64,000 bases of DNA from Beijerinckiaceae bacterium (GCA_947452455.1 CANGBX010000006.1:144711-208710); one strand, 5' to 3'. Counted from the first letter of the stretch, positions 52,579-61,641 are shown. Notes: generated from the sequence alone by a model not told the origin. Program-made: numbers and translations.

Positions 52579-53928
52579 TTAACCCAGAAAAGTATCGGAT
52601 AGCAATTTCACATTGAGCCCGATGATCAGCAGAGCAATGGCCCAAGCCACACCCGCAAGCCAACGTGAGATGACGAACGAGCCCATGGTCTTGCGGCTTG
52701 TGACGAATTGAACCAGCGGCACAATGGCAAAGGGCAATTGCATCGACAAAATAACCTGGCTCAACACCAGAAGTTTGGCTGTGCCTTGATCGCCATAAAG
52801 AATGGCGACAATCAACACAGGAATGATGGCAAGGCCGCGTGTCAGCAAACGCTGCACCCATGGCCTCAGCTTCAAATGCAAGAAGCCTTCCATGACAATC
52901 TGTCCGGCGAGTGTTGCCGTGACCGTGGAATTGAGGCCTGAAGCCAGAAGCGCCACGCCGAATAAAGTCGCAGCCAATGATGCGCCAAGTGCGGGGGCGA
53001 GCAATTCATAAGCCTGTTCGATTTCCACCACATCGGTGCGTCCTGTTTTGTGAAAAACAGTTGCCGCCAAAATCAGAATAGCGCCATTGACGAACAGGGC
53101 CAGCATCAAAGCGATGGTCGAATCCCATGTCGCAAAACGAATGGCGCTGCGGCGGCCTTTTTCGCTGCGTTCATAAGCGCGCGTCTGCACGATGGATGAA
53201 TGCAGATAAAGATTATGCGGCATAACCGTCGCGCCAATAATGCCGATTGCAAGATAGAGCATAGCCTGATTGGTCGCGATATCGCCTGATTGTTTCATCG
53301 CCGCGCCGATTTCTGCTGCCGCGGGTGCTGCAATCGCAATCTCATAAATGAAGCAGCCCATGATCGTGACAATGAGCACGATGACAAAGGCCTCGAGCCA
53401 TCGAAAGCCTTTCTGCATCAGCCAAAGCACCAGCACAGCATCAATGGCGGTAATGAGGCAGCCCGCTACAAGCGGAATGCCAAACAGCAGCTTCAAGGCA
53501 ATGGCAGTGCCAATGACTTCTGCCAGATCGCAGGCAATGATGGCGATTTCGCAGGCCAGAAACAAAACGAGATTAACCGGCTTGGAATAATGCGCGCGAC
53601 AGGCTTGGGCGAGATCAAGCCCCGTTGCAATGCCAAGCCGCGCAGCAAGCGCCTGCAAGACAATTGCCATGAGATTGGACAGCAAAATGACGCTGAGCAG
53701 CGTATAGCCGAATTGCGATCCACCAGCGATGGATGTCGCCCAATTGCCGGGATCCATATAGCCGACAGAAACGAGATAGCCCGGTCCGGCAAAGGCCAGA
53801 AATTTGCGGATGAGAGAAGCGCCTTCCGGTACAGCGACGCTGGCGTGATGTTCGCCAAGGCTGCGTGTGCCCGATGCCAACTCTTCTGGCTGATGGGCCG
53901 ACTTTTTGACGGCCTCGTCCGCTTTCAC
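52579..53928 (-). CDS. mntH: Nramp-family manganese/divalent metal transporter MntH
   Basis: MntH imports Mn2+ (and to some extent Fe2+) with protons. The 449-residue protein has eleven hydrophobic helices. The first-helix metal motif is MDPGNWATS, and the sixth-helix motif [13 protein letters not shown] carries the conserved methionine and histidine. The N-terminal 40 residues are a polar extension. A perfect 7-bp inverted repeat (GAATGAA/TTCATTC) lies 19 nt upstream and is a candidate metal-responsive operator. It separates chpT from ctrA, so it may be a late insertion in the cell-cycle cluster. Confidence 0.96.
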   Translation of the reverse strand: MKADEAVKKSAHQPEELASGTRSLGEHHASVAVPEGASLIRKFLAFAGPGYLVSVGYMDPGNWATSIAGGSQFGYTLLSVILLSNLMAIVLQALAARLGIATGLDLAQACRAHYSKPVNLVLFLACEIAIIACDLAEVIGTAIALKLLFGIPLVAGCLITAIDAVLVLWLMQKGFRWLEAFVIVLIVTIMGCFIYEIAIAAPAAAEIGAAMKQSGDIATNQAMLYLAIGIIGATVMPHNLYLHSSIVQTRAYERSEKGRRSAIRFATWDSTIALMLALFVNGAILILAATVFHKTGRTDVVEIEQAYELLAPALGASLAATLFGVALLASGLNSTVTATLAGQIVMEGFLHLKLRPWVQRLLTRGLAIIPVLIVAILYGDQGTAKLLVLSQVILSMQLPFAIVPLVQFVTSRKTMGSFVISRWLAGVAWAIALLIIGLNVKLLSDTFLG

Positions 53929-53946
53929 CTTTTGCTCTCCTGCCTT

Positions 53947-53967
53947 GAATGAAACTCAACTTCATTC
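53947..53967. promoter_or_regulatory. Inverted repeat upstream of mntH
   Basis: GAATGAA-ACTCAAC-TTCATTC is a perfect 7-bp inverted repeat with a 7-nt spacer, 19 nt before the mntH start. It could be the binding site for a Mur/MntR-type metal regulator; the sequence does not match a consensus I know with certainty. Confidence 0.5.
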
Positions 53968-54010
53968 TGGCGCGGCTTGCCGACAGGTGCAAATGCCAAG
54001 GTGATTTAAA

Positions 54011-54649
54011 TCAGCTCATTTGTGCAGCAATGGTCACATGGTCGGGAGCAATGTCGACACCTACCGACATGCCGCTCTCGCGTGCAACGAGGCCTGCATA
54101 AAAAGGCTGAATGCCATGCGCATCCACGCTGCCATTTTCCGGTGTGCCCGCCAGAAGGGTCGGTACATGATGCGCAAGCTTTGCATTGGGGCCTCTGGCC
54201 TCGATGCGCATCGATACGCCATCATCGCCGGTGATCGAGACGGTGATCTCGCCGCCGCGCGGAACAGCCGCTTGCGCAATCAGGCAGAGATTCAAAACCA
54301 GCTTCACTTTGTTTTTAGGCATGAGCACGCGCGGCACATTCCATGTGATCTTGGTCTTGTCATCTTCCATCAGGCCGCGCACGACTTTCTCGGCATCGCC
54401 CGTGTCGATGGCTGCGCCCGCAGAGCCTGCCGCACCGAAAGCCAGACGGCAGAATTGCAGACGGGCCGAGGCGGTCTTGGCCGAGCGCTTGATGAGATCG
54501 ACGGCGAACTGGCGCATCTCCTCGTCTTTTTCGTCATCTAAAACTTCGAGCCCGTTCACAATGGCGCCAACGGGCGAAATGACATCGTGGCAGACACGCG
54601 AGCACAGGAGCGCTGCAAGATCGAGAGGGTCAAGCGAGACTAGAGACAT
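54011..54649 (-). CDS. chpT: Histidine phosphotransferase ChpT
   Basis: ChpT relays phosphate from the hybrid kinase CckA to CtrA and CpdR. The 212-residue protein has the phospho-histidine in SRVCHDVISPVGAIVNGLEV near residue 22 and a degenerate kinase-like ATP-fold C-terminal domain (KVKLVLNLCLIAQAAVPRGG). Later segments are characteristic of the rhizobial family. The ATG at 54649 (MSLVSLDPLDLAALL) is taken as start; the longer frame has no family support. It shares the region with ctrA and eipA, as is the case in Brucella (recalled, not checked). Confidence 0.93.
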   Translation of the reverse strand: MSLVSLDPLDLAALLCSRVCHDVISPVGAIVNGLEVLDDEKDEEMRQFAVDLIKRSAKTASARLQFCRLAFGAAGSAGAAIDTGDAEKVVRGLMEDDKTKITWNVPRVLMPKNKVKLVLNLCLIAQAAVPRGGEITVSITGDDGVSMRIEARGPNAKLAHHVPTLLAGTPENGSVDAHGIQPFYAGLVARESGMSVGVDIAPDHVTIAAQMS

Positions 54650-54837
54650 GCCGAAATCCGTGTCGTGGCGTGACAAACGCCGCAAGCTTCATTTTAGGGG
54701 CACTGCAACATGCCCCCGAATCAATTTGGCCGATCACGCTGGCCTGAAGCCGTCTTAGCCCGAGCATGCGTGCTTTGGAACGCTGATCCGCCAGTTTTTC
54801 CTTGAGGCACGGGCGTTTTTGGGCACAGGTAGCAGGA

Positions 54838-55668
54838 ATGGAAACGTCCGAACTCGATTCGGCTGAGGCGCAGCTTGCCTTGGCTTTCGCGCAGGCTGCC
54901 GTCTCGGCAGGCGCGTTGATTATGGACGTCTATCGTCGCGATTTCCGCATGCGCATGAAATCAGATTCAAGCCCCGTCAGCGAAGCTGATGAGCGTTCTG
55001 AAGAGCTGATCCTGCAAGAGCTCGCGCAAGCCTGCCCCGGCGTGCCGGTGGTGGCAGAAGAATCTGTCTCGCGCGGCCAAGTGCCTGCGCTCGAGCGTAG
55101 CTTTCTGTTGGTCGATCCTCTCGACGGTACGCGCGAATTTGCCAGTCGCAATGGCGAGTTCACGGTCAATATCGCTCTTGTTCGCGATGGTTCGCCGATA
55201 CTGGGTGCGCTTTATGCACCAGCCTTCGGGCGCTTGTGGCTGTCGGCAGGTTCGGCTGCCTATGCTTGTGATGTAGCGCCCGGTGAGCGGGTGCCGCCCT
55301 TGGGTGGCATGCGCCCAATTGCAGTGCGCCCCTTGCAGGGTCGTGCGCCAGTGGCTGCGGTGAGCCGTTCGCATCTCAATGATGAAACCAAAGCACTGAT
55401 GACACGTCTGGGCGCGCAGGATATGCGCCAAGCCGGATCGGCGATGAAGTTTTGTTTGATCGCGGAGGGGCGTGCGGATGTCTATCCGCGCATCGGCCCG
55501 ACGATGGAATGGGACATTGCTGCGGGCGATGCTGTTTTGCGGGCGGCAGGTGGCATTGTCACATTGCTCGACGGCACGCCGCTTCACTATGGCCACGTCA
55601 ATAAAGGTTTCGCCTCGCCAGATTTTATCGCTTTTGGTGACCGCGCACAGATTGCGCGTCTGGGCTGA
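54838..55668 (+). CDS. cysQ: 3'(2'),5'-bisphosphate nucleotidase CysQ
   Basis: The 276-residue protein belongs to the inositol monophosphatase superfamily and best resembles CysQ, which removes the phosphate of PAP formed in sulfate assimilation. Metal-binding motifs are VVAEES (Glu near residue 75), VDPLDGTREF near residue 95 and the C-terminal EWDIAAGDAVLRAAGG. The weaker alternative is a general inositol or histidinol phosphatase. The ATG at 54838 is used, with poor ribosome binding site spacing (AGGA directly abuts it). It is divergent from chpT. Confidence 0.9.
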   Translation: METSELDSAEAQLALAFAQAAVSAGALIMDVYRRDFRMRMKSDSSPVSEADERSEELILQELAQACPGVPVVAEESVSRGQVPALERSFLLVDPLDGTREFASRNGEFTVNIALVRDGSPILGALYAPAFGRLWLSAGSAAYACDVAPGERVPPLGGMRPIAVRPLQGRAPVAAVSRSHLNDETKALMTRLGAQDMRQAGSAMKFCLIAEGRADVYPRIGPTMEWDIAAGDAVLRAAGGIVTLLDGTPLHYGHVNKGFASPDFIAFGDRAQIARLG

Positions 55669-55693
55669 GGGCCAAGCCTGTAGCAATAAATCT

Positions 55694-55701
55694 TTAACCA
55701 T
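55694..55701. promoter_or_regulatory. TTAACCAT half-site upstream of eipA
   Basis: TTAACCAT, a canonical CtrA half-site, lies 100-107 nt before the eipA start codon. The second half of a full N7 site is absent. Confidence 0.4.
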
Positions 55702-55800
55702 AGGCCGCTAGGTTCATTTCTAGCATTTTGCCCTTATTTTGCCACGGCCAAGCGGGACACTGCTCCAGCTTTCGACCGACGGTCGATGAGAGGACGCGTT

Positions 55801-56388
55801 ATGAAAAAGATCGAGAAATCCCGTCGTGAACTTTTGCTGGGCGGAGCCGCTTTTGCCGCTTTCGGCCTTGGCACGACACAAGCGATGGCGCAGCAAGGCG
55901 CGCCGCAACGCTTCACCACAAATGAGCTGGTCGATAATGGCCACCGCTTCTTCGGCTCCATGTCGCGCGGTCTTGCGCAAGTGGTGGAAGAAGCGACCAA
56001 GCGTTGGGGCCAACCCAATGCTTATATTCTGGGGCAAGAAGCCTCGGGCGCATTCATCGCGGGCGCGCGCTATGGCGAAGGCCAGATGTATACGCGCAAT
56101 GCCGGACAACAGAAGATTTTCTGGCAGGGGCCCTCGCTTGGCTTTGATGCGGGTGCCGATGGCGCACGCACAATGATGCTGATTTACAATCTGCCCTCGA
56201 CAGAGGGCGTTTTCCGCCGCTTTGGTGGCGTGGATGGATCGGCCTATTTCGTCGCAGGCTTTGGTTTCACAGCTTTGACAGCTGATGATGTTGTCATCGT
56301 ACCAATCCGTGCAGGTGTGGGCGCGCGTTTGGGCGTGAACCTAGGCTATTTGAAATTCACGCCGGCCTCGACGTGGAACCCCTTCTGA
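55801..56388 (+). CDS. eipA: DUF1134 periplasmic envelope-integrity protein (EipA-type)
   Basis: The 195-residue protein matches DUF1134/EipA, a small periplasmic beta-barrel required for envelope integrity in Brucella. The N-terminus shows KKIEKSRRELLLGGAAFAAF ending near AMAQ, a twin-arginine-like signal. The mature part contains GQEASGAFIAGARYGEGQM, GPSLGFDAGADGARTMMLIY and LPSTEGVFRRFGGVDGSAY, all conserved in the family. The ATG at 55801 is chosen; an upstream in-frame ATG at 55786 would add five residues. A terminator follows at 56420. Membership of the CtrA regulon is suggested by neighbourhood and a TTAACCAT half-site. Confidence 0.93.
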   Translation: MKKIEKSRRELLLGGAAFAAFGLGTTQAMAQQGAPQRFTTNELVDNGHRFFGSMSRGLAQVVEEATKRWGQPNAYILGQEASGAFIAGARYGEGQMYTRNAGQQKIFWQGPSLGFDAGADGARTMMLIYNLPSTEGVFRRFGGVDGSAYFVAGFGFTALTADDVVIVPIRAGVGARLGVNLGYLKFTPASTWNPF

Positions 56389-56717
56389 GGCAGACAGAGC
56401 GCAGGTTTTAAAATCTTCAAGCGCGGCCTGTGACGATGTCATGGCCGCGCTTTTTCATTTGTGGGCTTGAGAGTGTGTCCAGTGTTGTTGTTGTGTCTTG
56501 GATCAGGGCTCACATGTCGCCATCAGCGCCACAGCGCGTTTGCGTACCCTTCGTCAAGCGGCCGAGGGCGCCACCTTTTCATGGAGAAAACAGGGGTTTG
56601 AGACCCCTAGGGAGCGCCACAGGATTATATGTAAGTGTTTGTTTTATAAAAATTATTTTGAATAATATGTGTGGCATGCAACTTGCTAATATCTCTGAAC
56701 GAGTTTGGAGGTTATGC
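56389..56717. other. eipA-GT32 gap: terminator and AT-rich leader
   Basis: The 329-nt gap holds the eipA terminator at 56420-56455, then about 130 nt without visible signals, then a small hairpin AGGGGT/ACCCCT at 56592-56608. From about 56630 the sequence becomes very AT-rich (TTTATAAAAATTATTTT) and contains the likely promoter of the GT32 gene. No gene is supported in it. Confidence 0.6.
56420..56455 (+). terminator. Intrinsic terminator after eipA
   Basis: Stem AGCGCGGCC/GGCCGCGCT with an inner TGAC/GTCA stem is followed by a T run, 32 nt after the stop. Confidence 0.9.
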
Positions 56718-57389
56718 ATGTCGCAAATACCTAAAATTTTGCATTTCGTCTGGGTGGGGAACGAGTCTCTGCGGCCGGATGCATGCATAGATTCTTGGCG
56801 GCGCCTAAACCCAGACTATGAGGTTATCGTCTGGGGTAATGATCGCTTTGGTGAAACCCCCTGGATCAACATCAAGCATATGCACGACATGATCCCGCGT
56901 GAGCTGAACGGCGTTGCGGATCTCATGCGCTATGAAATTCTCTTCAATCATGGTGGCATTGCGTTGGACGCGGATTCTTATTGCGTCCGGCCACTCGAAG
57001 ATTGGTTGTTAGAGCCAAGTGAATTTTCGTGCTGGGAAAATGAGCTTATGCGTCCGGGTCTTGTTGCGGCTGGGGTGATGGGCTCAATGCCGCGCTCTAG
57101 CTTTATGGCTAGGATTATTAAGGATCTTGAAGAAGAGGAAACTGTTGTCAACGATATGGCTTGGAAAACTGTTGGTCCGCTCCGTCTTACAACCAGCTGG
57201 CGCAAATATAATTATCCGCTGACCATTTATCCGAGTCATTATTTTATCCCCGATCATTTTTCAGGTCTCTCCTATTCAGGTTCAGGGCCGGTCTTTTCCA
57301 AACAGCTCTGGGGTTCAACAAACAACAACTATGACGTGATTTCTAAGATTGATGCTGAACATATGGTGGCTGAATCTGAGAATGCTTAG
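56718..57389 (+). CDS. GT32-family glycosyltransferase
   Basis: The 223-residue protein is a GT32 (Och1/capsule-type) glycosyltransferase. It begins SQIPKILHFVWVGNESL, followed by MRYEILFNHGGIALDADSYC with the DxD metal motif near residue 82. GGAGG lies 7 nt before the ATG at 56718, which decides the start over a longer in-frame opening. Its leader is AT-rich and its coding GC is lower than that of the genes before it, indicating acquired DNA. It resembles the first half of the GT32-FkbM protein at 45352 but is not a close copy. Acceptor unknown; surface polysaccharide is likely. Confidence 0.88.
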   Translation: MSQIPKILHFVWVGNESLRPDACIDSWRRLNPDYEVIVWGNDRFGETPWINIKHMHDMIPRELNGVADLMRYEILFNHGGIALDADSYCVRPLEDWLLEPSEFSCWENELMRPGLVAAGVMGSMPRSSFMARIIKDLEEEETVVNDMAWKTVGPLRLTTSWRKYNYPLTIYPSHYFIPDHFSGLSYSGSGPVFSKQLWGSTNNNYDVISKIDAEHMVAESENA

Positions 57390-57602
57390 ATTTTTCATCG
57401 ATTAGATATAAGCAGCGTACTGTTTGAATTGAATTATTGGCCAGAGCGCAAATTGCTGACGCGTTATATCGATTGCTAAAGGGCGGGTACGATCTGGTTG
57501 CTCATCTTTTTTATGCGTATCAATGATTACTTTGCATCCTTTGCTTTTGCCCCCTAATCTAGTTTGGTTTTCTGTTTATTTATTCATTTGGATTTTTTAA
57601 TA

Positions 57603-59249
57603 ATGACACTTACCCAAGCGGCATCCTCACCCCTCCCCGCCCTGCGTTACGAAACGGATGGTTTTCGTGTGCCTGAAGGGCGCATTATGGGGCGCCATTC
57701 TGCAGGGTATTCTTTTTTGAAAGCCTTTGTTGAGGCCGCACAAGGCACGCCATCGGTAACAGGCGTTGGTGGGCAAGCGAAAACCGCTGAGGCTTTTGCG
57801 CAAGATATCCGTGCAATCGACCCGAATCTTAAAACGCAATTCATCCAGCTTAATGATCAGCGGGCCATCGCGCAAAAGGGGGCGATGCATCTGGCTGATC
57901 CGTCACTCTCGATCCATGCCAATCTTCGCCAAGCAGTCGGGACCGCAGCCTATAGTTTGACGGGTGTCACGCATACAATCTCATCAATGGGCGCGATGGG
58001 GCTTATTGCGGATCTCCTTACCGCACCTGTCATGCCTTGGGATGGGCTGATCTGCACATCAGACGCCGTAAAGAACAGCGTTCAGACATTGATGGGCGCG
58101 CAATCCGATTATTTGCGCTGGCGGTTTGGGCAGAGCATTGCCTGTGATGGTCCGCAATTGGCTACCATTCCTTTAGGTGTCGACTGCAATTCATTTGTAG
58201 ACTTTTCTGAAAATCAAAATGCAGCACGTAATGCTCTTGGACTTGAGCCGGACGATGTTGCTTTTCTTTTTCTTGGGCGCCTGTCGTTTCACGCCAAAGC
58301 GCATCCTTTGCCCATGTATTTGGGGTTGGAAGAGGTTGCGCAAAAGCTCAAGCGCAAACTCGTTCTCATCCAATGCGGTTGGTTTGCGAATGAATTTATC
58401 GAAAACGCATTTCGCGATGGTGCCGCGCGTTTTGCACCTACTATGCGACATATTTTTTTGGATGGGCGCAAAGAAGATGTTCGTAAATTAGCCTGGGGTG
58501 CCTGCGATATTTTCATCTCGCTGTCGGACAATATCCAGGAAACTTTTGGCCTTACTTTGATCGAGGCCATGGCGGCGGGCAAGCCGGTGATAGCCACCGA
58601 TTGGGATGGTTATCGCCAAACAGCGCGTCATGGTGAGACGGGCTTTATGGTACCGACCTTCATGCCGGAGCATTTTGGTGAGGATCTGGCTTTATCTCAC
58701 GCCGCAGGTGCCATCACTTATGATCAATATTTGGCGCAAGCGAGTACGCATGTCAGTCTTGATCTGCGCGTGCTGCGCGATGCGATTGAGCAATTGGTGC
58801 TTCGGCCTGATTTGCGAGGGCGCATGGGTTTAGCCGGGCAAAAGCGTGCGCAAAGCCTGTTCGACTGGTCGGTGATTTTGCGCAGCTATCGGCAATTTTG
58901 GGCGGAGCTGGAAGAGCGACGTGTTCAGGCCGCACATAACATGTCGCCTCGTCCTGCGGCACAGCTCAATCCGGGACAATTGTTTGCCACCTATCCCACG
59001 CAGCAGATCAATGGTTCAAGCCGCTTTGTCGCGCGCGAAAATGGCGGCACTTGGCAGGAGATAGCCAAACATCCGTTGTTTGGTGCCGCCACAGTCAATG
59101 CCGAGCTGATGACCGCTATCCTGCAAAATTTGAATGACAGGCCTGTGAGTTTGCATGAGCTCGCAGAGCAGCTTGGCTTGCCGCAAAGCGGCCCCGTGAT
59201 TGAGGCCATATCACAGCTGGCAAAAATGGGGCTTGTCGAGCGCAGTTAA
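57603..59249 (+). CDS. GT4-family glycosyltransferase with C-terminal winged-helix-like tail
   Basis: The 548-residue protein has a retaining GT-B glycosyltransferase core. Rossmann-type segments such as DVAFLFLGRLSFHAKAHPLP are followed by the nucleotide-sugar motif LSDNIQETFGLTLIEAMAAG, near residue 320, with EAMAAGKPVIATDWDGYRQT continuing it. After about residue 445 comes a linker and a tail of about 55 residues whose sequence (DRPVSLHELAEQLGLPQSGP, then AISQLAKMGLVERS) looks like a winged helix. This is unusual for GT4 enzymes. The ATG at 57603 lacks a clear ribosome binding site. It ends 33 nt before a convergent GT39 gene. Confidence 0.87.
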   Translation: MTLTQAASSPLPALRYETDGFRVPEGRIMGRHSAGYSFLKAFVEAAQGTPSVTGVGGQAKTAEAFAQDIRAIDPNLKTQFIQLNDQRAIAQKGAMHLADPSLSIHANLRQAVGTAAYSLTGVTHTISSMGAMGLIADLLTAPVMPWDGLICTSDAVKNSVQTLMGAQSDYLRWRFGQSIACDGPQLATIPLGVDCNSFVDFSENQNAARNALGLEPDDVAFLFLGRLSFHAKAHPLPMYLGLEEVAQKLKRKLVLIQCGWFANEFIENAFRDGAARFAPTMRHIFLDGRKEDVRKLAWGACDIFISLSDNIQETFGLTLIEAMAAGKPVIATDWDGYRQTARHGETGFMVPTFMPEHFGEDLALSHAAGAITYDQYLAQASTHVSLDLRVLRDAIEQLVLRPDLRGRMGLAGQKRAQSLFDWSVILRSYRQFWAELEERRVQAAHNMSPRPAAQLNPGQLFATYPTQQINGSSRFVARENGGTWQEIAKHPLFGAATVNAELMTAILQNLNDRPVSLHELAEQLGLPQSGPVIEAISQLAKMGLVERS

Positions 59250-59282
59250 ATTCAGCCGCACAGCAGTCAATGCAGCGATGAT

Positions 59283-61421
59283 TTAGTCCGCGATTGCATT
59301 GGGCGGGATCACATAGACATTGAATGTCCACGGCCGGCCAACAGCGTCCCAGACCCGGCGCTGGATGGTGTGTTCAATCAGCTTGCTGCCATTGCCTGCA
59401 AAGCGGCGTGCACGACTGTTGCAGCTTTCATCCTCTTTGCGGCAAATGGCGAGGAGCCCATGGGTCTTGAGGCCTTCTTTTGTCACCCAGGGGGCCCAGC
59501 GGAAATTGAAATTATTGAAATCGGATGTGTTGTCTTTCGAGCGAAAGGCAACAGCCATCGCAAAATCACGCTCGCCTGAGGCATAGCGCAGTGGCAAGCC
59601 GCCGGTTTCGCGTTTCCAGATGTCCATCGCTGCGTCGGCCATTTCATCACGCGGCATCGAATAATGGCTCTCGTCAAAGCGCAGATAGAAATAGGGCAGG
59701 ACCGCGGAGACCGCGAGGCATGCAACAATCACCAGGCCCACCAAATTGCGCGTATATTTGATCGCATGATCGATGGACGGGTTGATCACGCTCACCATCA
59801 GGGGTGGGACGAGCGCGAGAATTGATACGGCAAAGGGAATGCCAAGCGCTGTATGACCAATGGTGCCCGCAACCAATGTAAGAATGAAAGGCGCAAAGGC
59901 CAGAACATTGATGAAGGAGGGGCCGTGGATGCGCCCCATATCGGGACGCGCAGCATCAGTGCCGCCACGCCAGCGCGCAAACAGCAGCAGTGCACCGGGC
60001 AGAATGAAGAAGGCCAGATTTCCGATAATGAATTCGAAATATTGATTGGCAATGGCGCGGTCGGCTTTGTCGATGCGATCAGCCAGATAGAGCAAAGGCT
60101 GAAAGCCATCCCTGACCAGCCAAAGCAAATGCGGCAAGAAGACAAGAAAGGCTGCAGCGGTCGAAACATAAGGCGCGGCTGAGCGGAAATAATCGCGCCG
60201 TCCATGATGGGTGAGCGCAGCAAAGAAGCAGGTCGCAACCAGAATGGCGCCATAATATTTTGACAGAAGCGCGCAGCCAGCAAGAATGCCGCACAGAAGC
60301 GCATGAAAGACGCGGCGTGTTTCAATCGAGCGGACGAAGAAATACAGCGTCCAGGGCCAGATCGACAGAAGAATGGTGTTGGCGTTAAAGCGCTGCGCAT
60401 TGAATTGGTAAAAGGGCGTCAGCATCAACAGCAGAACGCCCAGCATCTGCATGCGGCGATTGCCGAAGCGGCCGATGAGTGCCCAAGCGCCAGCCAGTCC
60501 TATCGCGCCGTTGAGCTCGCTCAAAAACCAGAATGAGAAATTGGTTTTTGGAAAGACCGCAAACCACACTCCGGCAACCCAAGACCAGAAGGGAGGGTGT
60601 TTGTAATAGCCGAGAATAAATTCGCGGCCCCATGCGTAGGCTTCAAGCGAATCTGCGTGCAGGCCCCGGCCTGTTGAGATGGTCGCAAAAGCCGCCCAGA
60701 CGAGTGCATAGATCAAGATCAGCGCGATGCCGGGCAGCGCATGTGTGCGCAGCATGTCGAGACGGCGATTGAGCGCCTGTCCGACATTCTGGCCAGCGGC
60801 AACCAAAGAGCGGCCCATATGCGCGAGTTCATCTTGTTCTGTGTCGCTGGAGCGAATGCCGCGCGTTTGTGCGGCGAAAAAAATGGCTGTCAGAAGGGCG
60901 ATGGATGAGAAAGCCAGAAGAGCGCCGAGATAAGGCACATTCGGGTCCATCACAGGTGCAAAGCGCGGCGGCGCAAGCGCTTGAAAGGCGTAAGCAATGG
61001 TCAGAGCCGCGCAGAACAATCCGCCACTGGCATCAAACAAAATGGCAAAGATGACGACCGGCACGAGAAGCTCAAGAAAGCCATAGCGGTTGGGCACGAC
61101 GTCAAAGCGCAATTCAACCGCAAAGATTGTTGTCACGAAAAACGAGATCAGCAGAAATTGTGTGGCTTTTGGAATCCGCCGCAGAAACGTCAAGCTTTGA
61201 CGCAGAAAGCTTTCTTCATTTCTGATGCCGATGCGCACGGTAAGTGCCGCCCCAATAATGAGCGTCACGACCAGTGGCATCAGAAACCATGGTGTGCCTT
61301 GCAGGGGTGAGACAATGCCAATCAGCGTGCCAAACAGTGCTGCGCTGACAAGCGTTTTCATGCCGTCGCGTGCGGGCGTGGCCTCGGCCGATGTTGGTCT
61401 TTTTTCTTTACCGAGGCTCAA
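59283..61421 (-). CDS. GT39-type membrane glycosyltransferase with N-terminal multi-helix domain
   Basis: The 712-residue polytopic protein has about fifteen hydrophobic segments. From about residue 230 it is an ArnT/PMT (GT39)-type glycosyltransferase, with the acidic loop HADSLEAYAWGREFILGYYK and the signature KHPPFWSW that binds the lipid-linked sugar. The first 180 residues form an extra helical block (including LLISFFVTTIFAVELRFDVV and LDAxGG-like FDASGGLFCAALTIAYAFQA) resembling the DUF4118 membrane domain of sensor kinases. It starts at TTG 61421 (ATG at 61361 is the alternative). It likely modifies lipid A or surface glycan, by inference. Confidence 0.86.
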   Translation of the reverse strand: MSLGKEKRPTSAEATPARDGMKTLVSAALFGTLIGIVSPLQGTPWFLMPLVVTLIIGAALTVRIGIRNEESFLRQSLTFLRRIPKATQFLLISFFVTTIFAVELRFDVVPNRYGFLELLVPVVIFAILFDASGGLFCAALTIAYAFQALAPPRFAPVMDPNVPYLGALLAFSSIALLTAIFFAAQTRGIRSSDTEQDELAHMGRSLVAAGQNVGQALNRRLDMLRTHALPGIALILIYALVWAAFATISTGRGLHADSLEAYAWGREFILGYYKHPPFWSWVAGVWFAVFPKTNFSFWFLSELNGAIGLAGAWALIGRFGNRRMQMLGVLLLMLTPFYQFNAQRFNANTILLSIWPWTLYFFVRSIETRRVFHALLCGILAGCALLSKYYGAILVATCFFAALTHHGRRDYFRSAAPYVSTAAAFLVFLPHLLWLVRDGFQPLLYLADRIDKADRAIANQYFEFIIGNLAFFILPGALLLFARWRGGTDAARPDMGRIHGPSFINVLAFAPFILTLVAGTIGHTALGIPFAVSILALVPPLMVSVINPSIDHAIKYTRNLVGLVIVACLAVSAVLPYFYLRFDESHYSMPRDEMADAAMDIWKRETGGLPLRYASGERDFAMAVAFRSKDNTSDFNNFNFRWAPWVTKEGLKTHGLLAICRKEDESCNSRARRFAGNGSKLIEHTIQRRVWDAVGRPWTFNVYVIPPNAIAD

Positions 61422-61487
61422 ATCTGATTCCGCTACGGAAGGTCATTTTTTCTAGGGTTTAAGCTGAGCCTTGTAAATGTGAAAGCC

Positions 61488-61534
61488 GAAAAAAACGGCA
61501 CGCCAGAGACATGGTCTCCGGCGTGCCATTCCGT
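61488..61534 (-). terminator. Terminator after intradiol dioxygenase
   Basis: Arms GGCACGCCAGAGAC and GTCTCCGGCGTGCC around an ATG loop (one mismatch) are flanked by AACGG/CCGTT. Read on the minus strand they are followed by a T run (A run at 61489-61495). Confidence 0.88.
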
Positions 61535-61552
61535 TTGTACAAAAGCTTTTTG

Positions 61553-61615
61553 TTATTTGCTGGCTTCAGCCAAATAGCTGCCATCCATATAGCGGGGCAT
61601 TTGTGAGGGCATCAT
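61553..61615 (-). other. Short reading frame between dioxygenase and its terminator
   Basis: A 20-codon frame (MMPSQMPRYMDGSYLAEASK) lies 26 nt after the dioxygenase stop and ends 19 nt before the terminator stem. It reads like the C-terminus of a protein and continues open upstream for about 16 codons. It may be a gene remnant or a microprotein. Evidence is weak. Confidence 0.3.
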
Positions 61616-61641
61616 AGGCCTTTCATGCACGCACCGGTCTC

